A stretch of 34,590 nt of DNA, from positions 1 to 34,590 of IMG/VR virus record IMGVR_UViG_3300042565_000864; one strand, 5' to 3'. A program made the position numbers and the translations under genes. Each line of letters begins with the position of its first letter. The first letter of the stretch is position 1. Shown here piece by piece: positions 8,485 through 16,700 of the stretch. The notes under the pieces are model-generated. The model did no database searches. It had not been told where the DNA came from and was given only the letters and a program-made list of their open reading frames with translations. The stretch is from a virus.

Positions 8485-9281
8485 TGGATCCGATAACAAT
8501 GTTGGTGGGCGGCCAGATCCTCGGCGGTCTGTTCGGCGCTCGCTCTGCCCGCAAAGCAGCCGCCACGCAGGCCGCTGCGACCCGCGAAGGGATCGCGTCA
8601 CAGGAACGGATGTTCGAGCGCCAGTTGGCGATGCAGGAGCCGTTCCGGCAGGGCGGCCTTGAAGCCCAGAACATGCTGATGGAAGAGATCCGCAACCCGT
8701 CACAGTACCGGGCGACGGCGGGTCTGTCGCCGGCTGAGTTGGCGGCTGAGCAGTTCAACTTCGAGGCTGACCCTGGCTACGGGTTCCGGCTGTCGGAAGG
8801 CTTGCGTGCGCTTGAGCGCAGCGCCGCCGCCCGAGGCGGGCTGATGTCGGGTGGCACGGGCAAGGCGCTCCAGCGGTACGGCCAGAACCTTGCGTCTCAA
8901 GAGTACGGCAACGCGTTCCAGCGGTTCCAAGCGGACCGTGCGGCTCGGGCCGGGCTGGGTGCGATGGAGTACGGTCAGTTTGCGGGCGAGCGCAGCGCGC
9001 GCCTGCTGCCGCTCATGCAGACCGCCGCCACGGGCGCAGGCTCGACCGCCAACATCGCGGGTCAGATGGCAAACTTAGGCGGCGCGCAAGCGGCCGGTAT
9101 GGGTGCAATAGGGGCCGCGCAGGCCGCCGGCACGATCGGGTCGGCGAACGCGCTGGCGAACGCTTTTGGTCAGGGCACGAATCTGTACTTGCAAGGTCAG
9201 CAGAACCAGTTCATGCAGAACCTGATGAACCGGCTGTATCCGAACACATTTTCTAGTGTCAACAGCACTGTGGAATATTGA
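8484..9281 (+). CDS. DNA ejection protein, P22 gp7-like position
   Basis: The 265-residue protein begins with a hydrophobic, Gly-rich helix (MLVGGQILGGLFGARSARKA) and continues as Ala/Gln/Gly-rich helices with repeated GxxxG and AAG patterns (about 175-235), such as GAIGAAQAAG. This amphipathic composition is shared by podovirus internal head proteins that are ejected and insert in the cell envelope. Position, first of three ejection-type genes after the fibre, matches gp7 of P22. The segment PGYGFRLSEGLRALERSAAA is a recognisable element of this group. Start coupled to the preceding stop. Confidence 0.75.
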   Translation: MDPITMLVGGQILGGLFGARSARKAAATQAAATREGIASQERMFERQLAMQEPFRQGGLEAQNMLMEEIRNPSQYRATAGLSPAELAAEQFNFEADPGYGFRLSEGLRALERSAAARGGLMSGGTGKALQRYGQNLASQEYGNAFQRFQADRAARAGLGAMEYGQFAGERSARLLPLMQTAATGAGSTANIAGQMANLGGAQAAGMGAIGAAQAAGTIGSANALANAFGQGTNLYLQGQQNQFMQNLMNRLYPNTFSSVNSTVEY

Positions 9282-9292
9282 GGATCCCCGCT

Positions 9293-10657
9293 ATGGCTAT
9301 CATGCCGCAGATCGCGATGGGGTTCCAGATGCCCCAGATCCAGTTGCCGAACCAAGGCAATATGCTCATGCAGGTTGCGCAGCTTCAGCAGATGCAGGAG
9401 GCGAACGCCTTGCGTCAGGCGCAGGCCCGCAAGCTTCAGCTAGAAGAAGAGCGAGGCAACGCGCTGGTACAAGCGTTGCGCGGCGGGCAACCCACGCTTG
9501 AGCGGCTTGTGGCGGCTGATCCTGGACGCGGGTTTGAGGTCTACAAAGCGTTTCAGGAGCAGCAAAAAGCACAGGAGCAGCAAGACGAAGAGCGCCGCAA
9601 GAAATTTGTGAGCGCCATTTACGGATCGTTTGAAGACCCGTCATTGCCGTCGTATGGCCGGTCGGTGCGGTTCTTGCAACAGCAAAAGCTGACTGACCCT
9701 GAACTGGACAAGTTCTTGGGTGACTTGATGTTTGTCGACGACGCTACTCGCAAACAACAACTCAGCACGCTGTTGAACGCGATTCCGGGCGGGGGTGACT
9801 ACATCCGCAAGATCGCCACCGAGGATGTCGAGCGCGGCGAAAAATCGGCTAGAGTGGGCAAGATTATCGCTGAGAGAGATGTAGAGCGCGCGCGTCTGAA
9901 GGGTACGCTTCCGACCCAGCCACAACAAACTGAACTGGCAAGATTGATTGCAGAGCGAGACGCACTGCCGTTAGGCAGCCCGAATCGAGAGTTGTATAGC
10001 CAGCGAATCGCTCGGCTTGGGCAGGCGCCGACAACAACGGTAGAGGTTAATACTGGCGAAAATATTGAAGAAGGCGCTCGCCGCAGAAGCTTGGTTGAAG
10101 AAGAAAATCGGGCGCGTGTGGCAGCGCAAGCAGCGCGCAAAACACTTGTGTCGGTTGACTCGGCTGAGCGCGTTTTGGACTCTGACTCTGGATTTAAGAC
10201 AGGCTTTGGCACTGAAGTCAAAGCGACCGTCGCAGGTTTGCTTGGCGCTCTTGGCGTAAAAGACGCAGAGAAATTTGCGACCAACGCGCAGACGTTCTTG
10301 AAAGCGGCGATGGACCAAGTTTTGGCGCGGCAAATTGAGCAAAAGGGTGTGCAAACCAACCAGGACGCGCAGCGCATGGAGCAGACCTTTGCGCAGTTGG
10401 GCAATACGCCAGCCGCTAATCGTTTTGTGTTGGCTGTGTTCCGCGCGCAATCAAACATGGCGCTTGAGCAAGATCAGTTCTACCGCAAGTGGGTCAAAGA
10501 CAAGGGCACCATGAAGGGCGCCGAGGATGCGTGGCTTGAGCAGCAAGGCAACAAGTCTATTTTTGAGCGGCCTGAATTGAAACAGTACGCGCCTAAAAAA
10601 GACGCACCCACACCGTTGCCAGATGTAATTAACTTCAAAGATTTGAGGTCCCGATAA
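9293..10657 (+). CDS. internal virion / DNA ejection protein
   Basis: The 454-residue protein is largely helical and rich in Gln, Ala, Arg and Glu, with coiled-coil segments around 20-110 and 240-300. It lies second in the ejection cluster, where P22 keeps gp20. ATG 9293 has GAGGA eight bases ahead and is preferred to a TTG at 9278. The C-terminus (FYRKWVKDKGTMKGAEDAWL) is typical of long internal virion proteins in this phage type. No lytic transglycosylase motif is visible. TAATG couples it to the next gene. Confidence 0.72.
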   Translation: MAIMPQIAMGFQMPQIQLPNQGNMLMQVAQLQQMQEANALRQAQARKLQLEEERGNALVQALRGGQPTLERLVAADPGRGFEVYKAFQEQQKAQEQQDEERRKKFVSAIYGSFEDPSLPSYGRSVRFLQQQKLTDPELDKFLGDLMFVDDATRKQQLSTLLNAIPGGGDYIRKIATEDVERGEKSARVGKIIAERDVERARLKGTLPTQPQQTELARLIAERDALPLGSPNRELYSQRIARLGQAPTTTVEVNTGENIEEGARRRSLVEEENRARVAAQAARKTLVSVDSAERVLDSDSGFKTGFGTEVKATVAGLLGALGVKDAEKFATNAQTFLKAAMDQVLARQIEQKGVQTNQDAQRMEQTFAQLGNTPAANRFVLAVFRAQSNMALEQDQFYRKWVKDKGTMKGAEDAWLEQQGNKSIFERPELKQYAPKKDAPTPLPDVINFKDLRSR

Positions 10658-13410
10658 TGGACGTTCGGCCGGTTCGATTGCCTAACGGCACCGTCATTGA
10701 AAATGTGCCGGTCGGGACGACGCAAGCGCAACTGATTGAACAGTTGCGCGCCAGCGGCTACGACGTCAGTCAGTTGGGCGACGCCATGCCGGCAGAACGT
10801 CGGATGCCAACGGGTCTGTTGGGGGTGCTGGGTGTACCGGAGCAAGTGGAACGCTCGATCGCCGCTGGAGCCGTCCAAGCCGCGATGACACCGCTTCAGT
10901 TGGGTGGCGCGTCAAAACTCGGCCTGCTGCCAGAACGCGGCGCTGCCACCGAAGAGTATCTGAAGCGTGAATTCCAAGCCGATCCGACAACATTTGCCGG
11001 GCAAGCAGGCAAGTTTGGCGCTGAAATGATGTTGGGCGCGCCGATTATCCGAGGCGCCGGCGCCCTGATCGAAAAGGGCGCGCCGGCTCTCGGGCAGGCG
11101 GTCAAAACAGGCGGGTTTGAGATCCCCGCAACGGTCGAGGGCGCCAGAGGCATCGGTCTGCGCATGGCAGGCGGCGGTATTGGCGGGCTTGCCGGTACGT
11201 TGCCATTCAGCCCGGAAGATGCGGTGTTTGCGGGGCCGCTTGGTGCGGTCTTGGCGCCGATTGCCCGCGCTGCTTTAGGGGGCGGTCGCACCCTTAAAGA
11301 CTTGGCTCTTTCCAGTCCGCAACAGCTTGCAGAAAATGCCTTGCTGGAAGCGGGCGGCGCTGACTTGCGGAACGCGCTGATACGCACACAGGGCATGAAG
11401 ACGACGCCTGGATATACGCCGTCCGTGCTGGAGCGAGCGGTCGAGGGCGGCGTCGACAATCTTGAGTTGGCCGCGTTACAGAACCGAATTCGGCTTGCAC
11501 CTAAAGCGGCGCAGATCCAAGCGGATTCCATCAGCAAGAACATGGGATACCTGCAAGCGCAGCTTTCTCGGATTGAAGGGCAGCTTGCGCAAGACATTAC
11601 GCGACTGTCGCCGGCCGACGCAACGCGGTTGTCCGAGGTGCGCAACAACCTTCAACGCCAGTTGGCCGCTGAAGAACAGAACTTCAACGCACTGATTCAG
11701 TCGCTGCCGCAACAACTGCCGCCTAATGTTGCCGCTGCTGCGGGGGAAGCGCCTGGTGAAGTGCTCCAAGCGCGTGCAAGCGAGTTGCGACGCCGGGCGC
11801 GCGCCTCCTATGTCGAACCTGCGTACAGGGCTGCATTCAATGCGGCTGAAGGCGCGCGCATTGACGTGACGCCTATTGCTGACGCGGCGCGCGCTGCCCT
11901 CGGGCGCCCGTTGGCCGAGTTTGCGCCTGAGTCTATGCCTGCGGTCGCGCGCGTGCTGGGAAGGCTAGAGGCGCGCCCCGTTGTCGAGACGCGCGTCAGC
12001 ACGCGCGGTCGTCCGCAGCGTGTCGTGACCGGCGAGGCGCCCCCAACGATGACTCTGGAAGAGCTTGACGCACTGCGGAAAGCGATCAACTCGGACATTG
12101 CGATGGCGCAGCGTAGCCAATCAGGATTGACGCCTGCGCAGGTCACGGATCTGTATGCGTTGCATCGGCAGATTGACAACGTCGTCAACAACGCGCCCAA
12201 CTTGTCAGATGAAGCCAAGGAGCTGTACGGACAGGCGCTTGACGTCTATCGCAATCGGTTTGCGCCTGCGTTCAAAGACAACGTGACCGGGCGGCTGCTG
12301 AAAGATACGGCGTTTGGTGAGACGCGCATTCTCCCTGAAAACACGGTCGCTGCGTACTTCAAAGATCCCACCGACACCCGTCAGTTCTTGACGACGTTCG
12401 GCGCCGACCCGCAAGCGCGCGCAGCGTTTACGACAGGCATTGAGGATTTGTTCCGCAAACAGCTTGTTGACCCCGGCACCATGCGGTTGCGGCCTGACGC
12501 AGCGGCAAAGTTTTTGGAAGAGAACGCACCAAAACTTCAAGTTCTTGAAGACGCGGGGATGCCGATCCGTCAGCGATTGGAGCGCATTCAAACCGAAGCG
12601 GCGCGGCTGGATGAAGGCTTGGCAAATGTTCAGTCCTTGCGCACAACTTTTGGTGGTGAGACGGCCCAAGACGTCGTTCAAGTGCTGCTGTCCAATCCCC
12701 GCAACATGAGCGAGGCGCTGCGAAGGCTGTCGCCAGACGGCCGAGAGGCGGTGCAGTCGGCTATTGTGACGCGCGTCAACAACTTCTTGACCGGCGATAA
12801 GCCGAACGTCGGCGGTGCCGTCAAGCTGTTGGCTGACAACAGTGCCAGCATCAAGCAGGTCATGGGCAAAGACGGCTTTGCAGATTTAGAGGCAATTGTT
12901 GCGCGCACAGGCGAATTGCAGAAAGTGTCCGCGTCGTTGGTGCGCGCTATGCCAGACGCGCGGGTGGTGCCAAAGGTCCAGCAGTTGACGGGCAACTTTA
13001 CGCAAGAAGAACTGACCGACTTGGCGTCGGTCGCTGCCGACATCGCCCGCTATCAACGCGGCGAAGGTCTGGCCGCGCTTGGAATTGCAGCCCCGCGCCC
13101 CGCCGCCCAACGGCTGGCCTCGGAAGCAGCAGAGCAGACGTCGCCTATCGCCGGGTATTCAACCCTTAATCAAGAAGTCAATCTGGCGTTACGCATCAGC
13201 CAAAACTTGCGTCAGCGCATCAACAACCGCGCCGCCAACGAACTGGCCGTTTTGATGCATCAGAAACCTGACCAAGCGTTGGAAGCGATTAACGCTGCCT
13301 TGGCGCGCAAGGAGCGCCGGACGATGTTTAGTGGGGCTGCTGGGCGCCAAACCGCGATTGTTGCGCCGCAGGCCGCGCAGCCGTTTGTGGATTTTCGCGA
13401 GGGTGAATGA
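10657..13410 (+). CDS. large internal virion / DNA ejection protein, gp16-like
   Basis: At 917 residues this is the largest protein of the window. The first 40 residues (LPNGTVIENVPVGTTQAQLI) are a short module seen at the start of several phage internal virion proteins. Residues about 70-200 contain Gly/Ala-rich hydrophobic stretches (GGGIGGLAGTLPFS) that could enter membranes during ejection, and the rest is helical, with many charged Arg/Glu/Gln repeats. No catalytic glycosidase or peptidase motif is seen. It is third in the ejection cluster, like P22 gp16, and directly precedes the lysis genes, overlapping the next start by ATGA. Confidence 0.73.
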   Translation: MDVRPVRLPNGTVIENVPVGTTQAQLIEQLRASGYDVSQLGDAMPAERRMPTGLLGVLGVPEQVERSIAAGAVQAAMTPLQLGGASKLGLLPERGAATEEYLKREFQADPTTFAGQAGKFGAEMMLGAPIIRGAGALIEKGAPALGQAVKTGGFEIPATVEGARGIGLRMAGGGIGGLAGTLPFSPEDAVFAGPLGAVLAPIARAALGGGRTLKDLALSSPQQLAENALLEAGGADLRNALIRTQGMKTTPGYTPSVLERAVEGGVDNLELAALQNRIRLAPKAAQIQADSISKNMGYLQAQLSRIEGQLAQDITRLSPADATRLSEVRNNLQRQLAAEEQNFNALIQSLPQQLPPNVAAAAGEAPGEVLQARASELRRRARASYVEPAYRAAFNAAEGARIDVTPIADAARAALGRPLAEFAPESMPAVARVLGRLEARPVVETRVSTRGRPQRVVTGEAPPTMTLEELDALRKAINSDIAMAQRSQSGLTPAQVTDLYALHRQIDNVVNNAPNLSDEAKELYGQALDVYRNRFAPAFKDNVTGRLLKDTAFGETRILPENTVAAYFKDPTDTRQFLTTFGADPQARAAFTTGIEDLFRKQLVDPGTMRLRPDAAAKFLEENAPKLQVLEDAGMPIRQRLERIQTEAARLDEGLANVQSLRTTFGGETAQDVVQVLLSNPRNMSEALRRLSPDGREAVQSAIVTRVNNFLTGDKPNVGGAVKLLADNSASIKQVMGKDGFADLEAIVARTGELQKVSASLVRAMPDARVVPKVQQLTGNFTQEELTDLASVAADIARYQRGEGLAALGIAAPRPAAQRLASEAAEQTSPIAGYSTLNQEVNLALRISQNLRQRINNRAANELAVLMHQKPDQALEAINAALARKERRTMFSGAAGRQTAIVAPQAAQPFVDFREGE

Positions 13411-13574
13411 TGGGCAACATTTCCGAAGTGGAGGCGAAGTTGATGAGTCACGAACAGGTATGCGCGGTGCGCTACGAAGGCATCAACGCTCGCCTCAAGC
13501 GGCTGGAGCATATACTGGTCGGCAGCGCCGGCGCTATCATCCTGATGTTGATCAGTCTTGTGATTAAACTGTAA
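13407..13574 (+). CDS. XhlA-like small membrane protein of lysis cassette
   Basis: This 55-residue protein (54 if the second ATG at 13410 is used) has a charged helical N-terminus (EVEAKLMSHEQ, then NARLKRLEHI) and one C-terminal membrane segment (LVGSAGAIILMLISLVIKL). That order is typical of haemolysin XhlA-type proteins, which accompany holin and endolysin genes and help membrane disruption. It is the first gene of the lysis cassette and its start overlaps the previous stop. The family call is from architecture only. Confidence 0.7.
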   Translation: MMGNISEVEAKLMSHEQVCAVRYEGINARLKRLEHILVGSAGAIILMLISLVIKL

Positions 13575-13584
13575 GAGGTCGCAC

Positions 13585-13752
13585 ATGAACTCAGCTATCG
13601 TTGCATCGATCATCCGTCACGTCCTGACGACTGCTGGCGGCGGCTTTGCCGTCGCGTGGGGCATCGACGGCGAGACCTGGCAAGGTATCGTCGGCGCCAT
13701 CGCCACGCTGGGCGGGCTGGGTTGGTCGGTCTGGGACAAGCGTCGCGTATGA
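13585..13752 (+). CDS. holin-like small membrane protein
   Basis: The 55-residue protein has two short hydrophobic stretches (about 1-25, containing LTTAGGGFAVAWG, and 33-50, containing IVGAIATLGGLGW) and a basic end (WDKRRV). This matches very small phage holins of the Pam3-gp28 kind, with two hydrophobic hairpin segments. It would make the membrane lesion that releases the endolysin. ATG 13585 follows AGAGGT, and its TGA overlaps the endolysin ATG (13749-13752), supporting the assignment. Confidence 0.77.
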   Translation: MNSAIVASIIRHVLTTAGGGFAVAWGIDGETWQGIVGAIATLGGLGWSVWDKRRV

Positions 13753-14261
13753 GGTTTGACGCCTGCCTGAAGCACGTCCTCGCGCACGAAGGAAACTTCG
13801 TTGAGCACCCCAACGATCCGGGCGGCGCTACTAACTTGGGCGTCACTAAGGAGACGTGGGAGCGGTGGGTCGGTCACGGCGTCAGCGTCGACGCCATCCG
13901 GGCGCTGACCGTCGCGGACGTGACGCCGGTCTATCGTGAAAAGTACTGGGACCGCGCCAAGTGCGGCGCGCTGCCGGTCGGGATCGACTACTGTGTGTTC
14001 GACACCGCGGTCAACAGCGGGCCAGGCCGCGCGATCAAGTTCCTGCAAGAGACGGTCGGCTCGACGTCAGACGGCGTGCTGGGGCCGCTCACGCTGCGGG
14101 CCGTCCATGCCATGAACCCGCGCGACGTCATCGACGGGTACTGCGACCGGCGCTTGGCGTTCCTGAAAGAACTCAAGACTTGGGAGACGTTCGGGCGGGG
14201 CTGGGGGCGGCGCGTGCTGGAGGTCAGGCGCACCGCCCACGAGATGTTAGCCGCGTCCTAA
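13749..14261 (+). CDS. endolysin, GH108 family glycoside hydrolase
   Basis: The 170-residue enzyme cleaves peptidoglycan glycan strands at the end of infection. The N-terminal domain (about 1-90) has the GH108 signature HEGNFVEHPNDPGGATNLGV, where E14 is the expected catalytic acid, followed by YWDRAKCGALPVGIDYCVFD. The second half (about 95-165) corresponds to the small peptidoglycan-binding domain often fused to this family (GVLGPLTLRAVHAM). There is no signal peptide or N-terminal anchor, so export would depend on the holin. It overlaps the convergent DUF3310 gene by 15 bases at the 3' ends. Confidence 0.92.
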   Translation: MRFDACLKHVLAHEGNFVEHPNDPGGATNLGVTKETWERWVGHGVSVDAIRALTVADVTPVYREKYWDRAKCGALPVGIDYCVFDTAVNSGPGRAIKFLQETVGSTSDGVLGPLTLRAVHAMNPRDVIDGYCDRRLAFLKELKTWETFGRGWGRRVLEVRRTAHEMLAAS

Positions 14262-14528
14262 AACTTCGTTGAGCTTCTTGACGTAGTGCAGGCACTTGTT
14301 GACGTCGTCTGAGTCCTTGCGCCCCTGCCGCATGGCGTACTTGATGCAATTCCCCTTGAGGAACCCGATGAACTCCTCGCGGGTCAGCACGGCCTCCATG
14401 ACGTCCCACGGTTGCACCCCCATGTCCTTGTAGTGGGTGCCGCCAACTTGCATATCGTTTGCTTTCATCTTCCAGGCTTCCTCTTCTTCCTGAGTCATCT
14501 CGATGTAGTCGTTGAGCGTCTTTACCAC
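14247..14528 (-). CDS. DUF3310 family protein
   Basis: The 93-residue protein carries the family pattern GGTHYKDMGVQPWDVMEA followed by GFLKGNCIKYAMRQGRKD and a closing HYVKKL. DUF3310 proteins are common in phages and have been labelled nucleotide-kinase-like, but the biochemical role is not settled. The start is GTG 14528 behind a perfect AGGAGG ribosome site. It is the last gene of the leftward operon, following the regulator gene by 9 bases, and overlaps the endolysin gene tail to tail. No terminator is visible behind it. Confidence 0.88.
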   Translation of the reverse strand: MVKTLNDYIEMTQEEEEAWKMKANDMQVGGTHYKDMGVQPWDVMEAVLTREEFIGFLKGNCIKYAMRQGRKDSDDVNKCLHYVKKLNEVLGRG

Positions 14529-14537
14529 GGCGCCTCC

Positions 14538-15071
14538 TCACACGATTGCCGAAAACCAACTTTGTCGAGCCGGTCGCGGAGCGGGGGCTGGCTTATACCC
14601 TGCATTTGACGTAGCTGCTCCACGGTCGGGAAGGGCCACATCGAGGTTGCGTCTCCACGAGACCGGCGCGGTTGCTTTGCCGGGGTTTTGGACGAAGAAG
14701 CCGTGTCGGACGAGTTCATTCATTGCCTTCCTGATGGTTGAGCGCCCGAGGTTCAGCTTCTCGGACAGTTGCACGTTGTCGTAAGAGACCGGCGTGTCAC
14801 CAAAGAGGTCAAACAACTTCTTTTGCGTCTCGTTCCATCGTTCGTTGGTGTTGCTCCCGTAGCCAAATGCGTACACTGCGACGGGCTGCGTAACCTTGTA
14901 GTCCCAGCGGACGACGTGGAGCAGACCTTCTTTTTTCATTGCTGCGATGAACTTGTGGACGCCGTCTGCGCCGAGGCCGGTGCTGGCGACAAGTTCCAAA
15001 GCAGTCTGCGGCTTGTCGATCAGGGACTTGATAAGCAGGGGGATGGTTGTTGCGCTTACTCTTTTGGTCAT
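14538..15071 (-). CDS. two-winged-helix DNA-binding protein
   Basis: The 177-residue protein contains two predicted winged helix-turn-helix domains. The first (about 10-65) has ALELVASTGLGADGVHKFIA and a wing ending HVVRWD; the second (about 90-140) has LSEKLNLGRSTIRKAMNELV with GFFVQNPG. A basic, Pro/Ala-rich tail follows. This is the only clear sequence-specific DNA-binding protein in the window and is a candidate regulator of the early-late switch. A replication-initiator role at the iterons is an alternative. It overlaps the preceding gene by ATGA. Confidence 0.75.
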   Translation of the reverse strand: MTKRVSATTIPLLIKSLIDKPQTALELVASTGLGADGVHKFIAAMKKEGLLHVVRWDYKVTQPVAVYAFGYGSNTNERWNETQKKLFDLFGDTPVSYDNVQLSEKLNLGRSTIRKAMNELVRHGFFVQNPGKATAPVSWRRNLDVALPDRGAATSNAGYKPAPAPRPARQSWFSAIV

Positions 15072-15310
15072 GTGTTTTTATCCTTAAGTTTTGCTTCGAT
15101 CAACTTAGCAAATCGCTCATGTCCTGCGCTCGCGCCACCGAACCAAACTTGTGCTGCGAGCTGCTCAACTTCTTCATCCGTCAGTCCGACCCATTGGCGC
15201 TGCTTGAGGCGCTTGATCTCTGCCATATGCTCTCGCAACGACTCCTGCGTTGCTTCAAGGAGCGACCAGTCGCGCTTGCCGAGCTCGCACTTCATCGCTT
15301 CAATGCTCAT
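15068..15310 (-). CDS. small charged hypothetical protein
   Basis: The 80-residue protein starts at ATG 15310 behind GGAG and is helical and charged (SIEAMKCELGKRDWSLLE, MAEIKRLKQRQ). The second half contains GLTDEEVEQLAAQVW, a segment seen in several phage small proteins. No known domain. ATGA overlaps join it to genes on both sides, so it is translated as part of the leftward operon. Confidence 0.68.
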   Translation of the reverse strand: MSIEAMKCELGKRDWSLLEATQESLREHMAEIKRLKQRQWVGLTDEEVEQLAAQVWFGGASAGHERFAKLIEAKLKDKNT

Positions 15311-15504
15311 TTCGTTAACTCCTCCATCGCTCTCCATGCCGGTCGCCACACCTCGCAATCCAGACAAGTCGGGTCACCGCAGTCAGGATCAACATGGACA
15401 AGAAACCGCTCAAGGATCTTCACCAACTGCCCGACAATAGCTTCATGCTCCATGACCGTCATTGTTGGGATGCCGTCTATCATTCTCGTGAACTTGGGTT
15501 TCAT
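15307..15504 (-). CDS. small Cys-containing hypothetical protein
   Basis: The 65-residue protein has a hydrophobic-charged helix (VMEHEAIVGQLVKILERFLV) and a cluster CGDPTCLDCEVW near residues 42-52, which could bind a metal ion. No named family is recognised. It ends in an ATGA overlap with the downstream gene. Confidence 0.62.
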   Translation of the reverse strand: MKPKFTRMIDGIPTMTVMEHEAIVGQLVKILERFLVHVDPDCGDPTCLDCEVWRPAWRAMEELTK

Positions 15505-15507
15505 CTC

Positions 15508-15747
15508 TCACCTCTGCTTAAAGCCCAGACGCCGCATCCCGAGTTCGATCAGCATGGCTGCGTCCTCAAGGCTGTTCTGGGAACTGCTCATGGCTGTCTG
15601 CCATTCGCCACCGATCAGCTTGCCGACCAGACCGACCGTGACGATCTCACCGTTCTTGGCATCCTCCAGCCATTGCTCAAGCAGTGCAATCGCGTCGGAG
15701 TTGTCGGGCGTAGTGGCTTTGATAAATGGTTTGATGTTGTCGGTCAT
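15508..15747 (-). CDS. small hypothetical protein
   Basis: The 79-residue acidic-helical protein (DAIALLEQWLEDAKNGEIVT, NSLEDAAMLIELGMRRLG) has no motif I recognise. ATG 15747 overlaps the stop of the upstream gene by ATGA. The sequence around LEQWLEDAKNG resembles short phage proteins of unknown role. Confidence 0.66.
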   Translation of the reverse strand: MTDNIKPFIKATTPDNSDAIALLEQWLEDAKNGEIVTVGLVGKLIGGEWQTAMSSSQNSLEDAAMLIELGMRRLGFKQR

Positions 15748-15938
15748 CGCTCATCCCTTGCTTTCAACATGGCGTCTGCTTGCTCGTACGCAGCGCGGGA
15801 CATCTCGTAAAAGTCCCAACCCGTATCAGGGGCGGTTAGGTAAGCTTGCATCGCCTTGGCCGCAAAGTAGTCCCTAAGCGTCATGCCTTGATATGCCGTC
15901 CCCGTCGGGAACGCCGGTCCACCTGTTGGTTTATTCAT
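15744..15938 (-). CDS. small phage protein with GGPAFP...GMTLRDYFAAKAM motif
   Basis: The 64-residue protein begins with NKPTGGPAFPTGTAYQGMTL and continues RDYFAAKAMQAYL and MSRAAYEQADAMLKAR. This arrangement is very widespread in tailed phages as a short protein of unknown function. No membrane segment or metal site. It sits in an unbroken run of small overlapping genes. Confidence 0.8.
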   Translation of the reverse strand: MNKPTGGPAFPTGTAYQGMTLRDYFAAKAMQAYLTAPDTGWDFYEMSRAAYEQADAMLKARDER

Positions 15939-15941
15939 CTC

Positions 15942-16136
15942 TCACTCCAATAGTTCTTTGATGGCTGGCGGGATCTTGGGCAGCGGCGCCCAGCCGACCC
16001 ACCAGCCGTCCTTGTTGCCGGCCATCTTGCCGGTCGAGGCGATGCCCGCACGGTTAAGCAGTTGCACCCGCTCGCCCGTGGGGCAGGTCTCGATCGACTG
16101 CCAGAAGTAGTCCGGGTCAACCTTCGCGCGGTCCAT
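15942..16136 (-). CDS. DUF551-like small protein
   Basis: The 64-residue protein starts at ATG 16136 behind GGAG. It has FWQSIETCPTGERVQLL near the start and GWWVGWAPLPKIP near the end; such a W-start / WxPLP-end pattern is seen in short phage DUF551-type proteins. The function of this group is unknown. It overlaps the upstream gene by 20 bases. Confidence 0.7.
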   Translation of the reverse strand: MDRAKVDPDYFWQSIETCPTGERVQLLNRAGIASTGKMAGNKDGWWVGWAPLPKIPPAIKELLE

Positions 16137-16305
16137 GCTGCGCTCCAATCTGCGCCTTCAGGATCCGCGCCTCGACGACCGCCGAGTCACACATCGCCCG
16201 CGCTTCATCGAACCGTTGCTCCAGCACGGCTTGCCAAACCTGGTCGGTCAGGCGCTTCAGTTCGAGATAAGGCCCGCTATAGTCGACAACTTGAAGCTTG
16301 TCCAT
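16117..16305 (-). CDS. small hypothetical protein
   Basis: The 62-residue helical protein (GPYLELKRLTDQVWQAVLEQ, DEARAMCDSAVVEARILK) is supported by its place in the compact operon and by overlap with neighbours in other frames (20 bases downstream, 49 upstream). The ribosome site (AAGAG) is weak. Function unknown. Confidence 0.6.
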   Translation of the reverse strand: MDKLQVVDYSGPYLELKRLTDQVWQAVLEQRFDEARAMCDSAVVEARILKAQIGAQHGPREG

Positions 16306-16382
16306 TTCTCTTGATACTCCGTCAGTTCTGAAGGGGGCACCCAGCCGTACTTGCGCCAGGTTCGTTGGACGTCCGTCTGCAC
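16257..16382 (-). CDS. very small protein, GTG start
   Basis: I place the start at GTG 16382, two bases after the stop of the upstream gene, giving 41 residues with VQRTWRKYGWVPPSELTEYQ. The RTWRKYGWVPPSE motif is one I associate with short phage proteins of unknown function. A longer upstream extension in the same frame runs antisense-like over the neighbouring gene and looks noncoding. Overlap with the 16117 gene is unusually long (49 bases), so confidence is moderate. Confidence 0.45.
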   Translation of the reverse strand: MQTDVQRTWRKYGWVPPSELTEYQEKWTSFKLSTIAGLISN

Positions 16383-16384
16383 CG

Positions 16385-16576
16385 CTAGACGGTACGGGTC
16401 AGCCTCTGGATCAGATCCAGCCGCTCGCGGGTCGAGCGGACCGTACAGAGCCGCTGGTGCAGCCGCAGTGCGATCGTAGGGCGCGGCGCCGGCGACGCCA
16501 GTTCTTGGTCGATCAAGTCGCATAGTTCACTCTCCGTCAGGGTGGTCAGTCGCTTTTGCATTTCTCGCCAGTTCAA
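16385..16576 (-). CDS. small helical hypothetical protein, possible TTG start
   Basis: The 63-residue protein has LTTLTESELCDLIDQELA and IALRLHQRLCTVRSTRERLD. Related short phage proteins usually begin with a MxW.....L..LTE pattern, which favours TTG 16576 (Met-Asn-Trp) over the in-frame ATG 16561. The L-HQR-CT-R--RER pattern is a phage small-protein family of unknown function. It overlaps the upstream coiled-coil gene by 50 bases when TTG is used. Confidence 0.6.
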   Translation of the reverse strand: MNWREMQKRLTTLTESELCDLIDQELASPAPRPTIALRLHQRLCTVRSTRERLDLIQRLTRTV

Positions 16577-16700
16577 TTCGCTTCTCCAAGTAGGTGATTT
16601 GGGCCAAGACCCGATTGAGATGACGCTGGGCGGTGTTGAACTCCCGCTGCCGAATGGTCAACTCAGACTGCGCCAACTTCAACTGCTCCGTCAACGTCAT
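16527..16700 (-). CDS. small coiled-coil protein
   Basis: The 57-residue protein (MTLTEQLKLAQSELTIRQRE, then NRVLAQITYLEKRIELA) is a single amphipathic helix likely to form a coiled coil. ATG 16700 overlaps the helicase TGA (ATGA), which suggests coupling. No family recognised. Confidence 0.65.
   Translation of the reverse strand: MTLTEQLKLAQSELTIRQREFNTAQRHLNRVLAQITYLEKRIELARNAKATDHPDGE

Noticed and set aside
14538-15071. Lysogeny repressor
   Set aside because: Two winged-helix domains are visible but no CI/Cro-like or LexA-peptidase part, and no integrase lies in the window.
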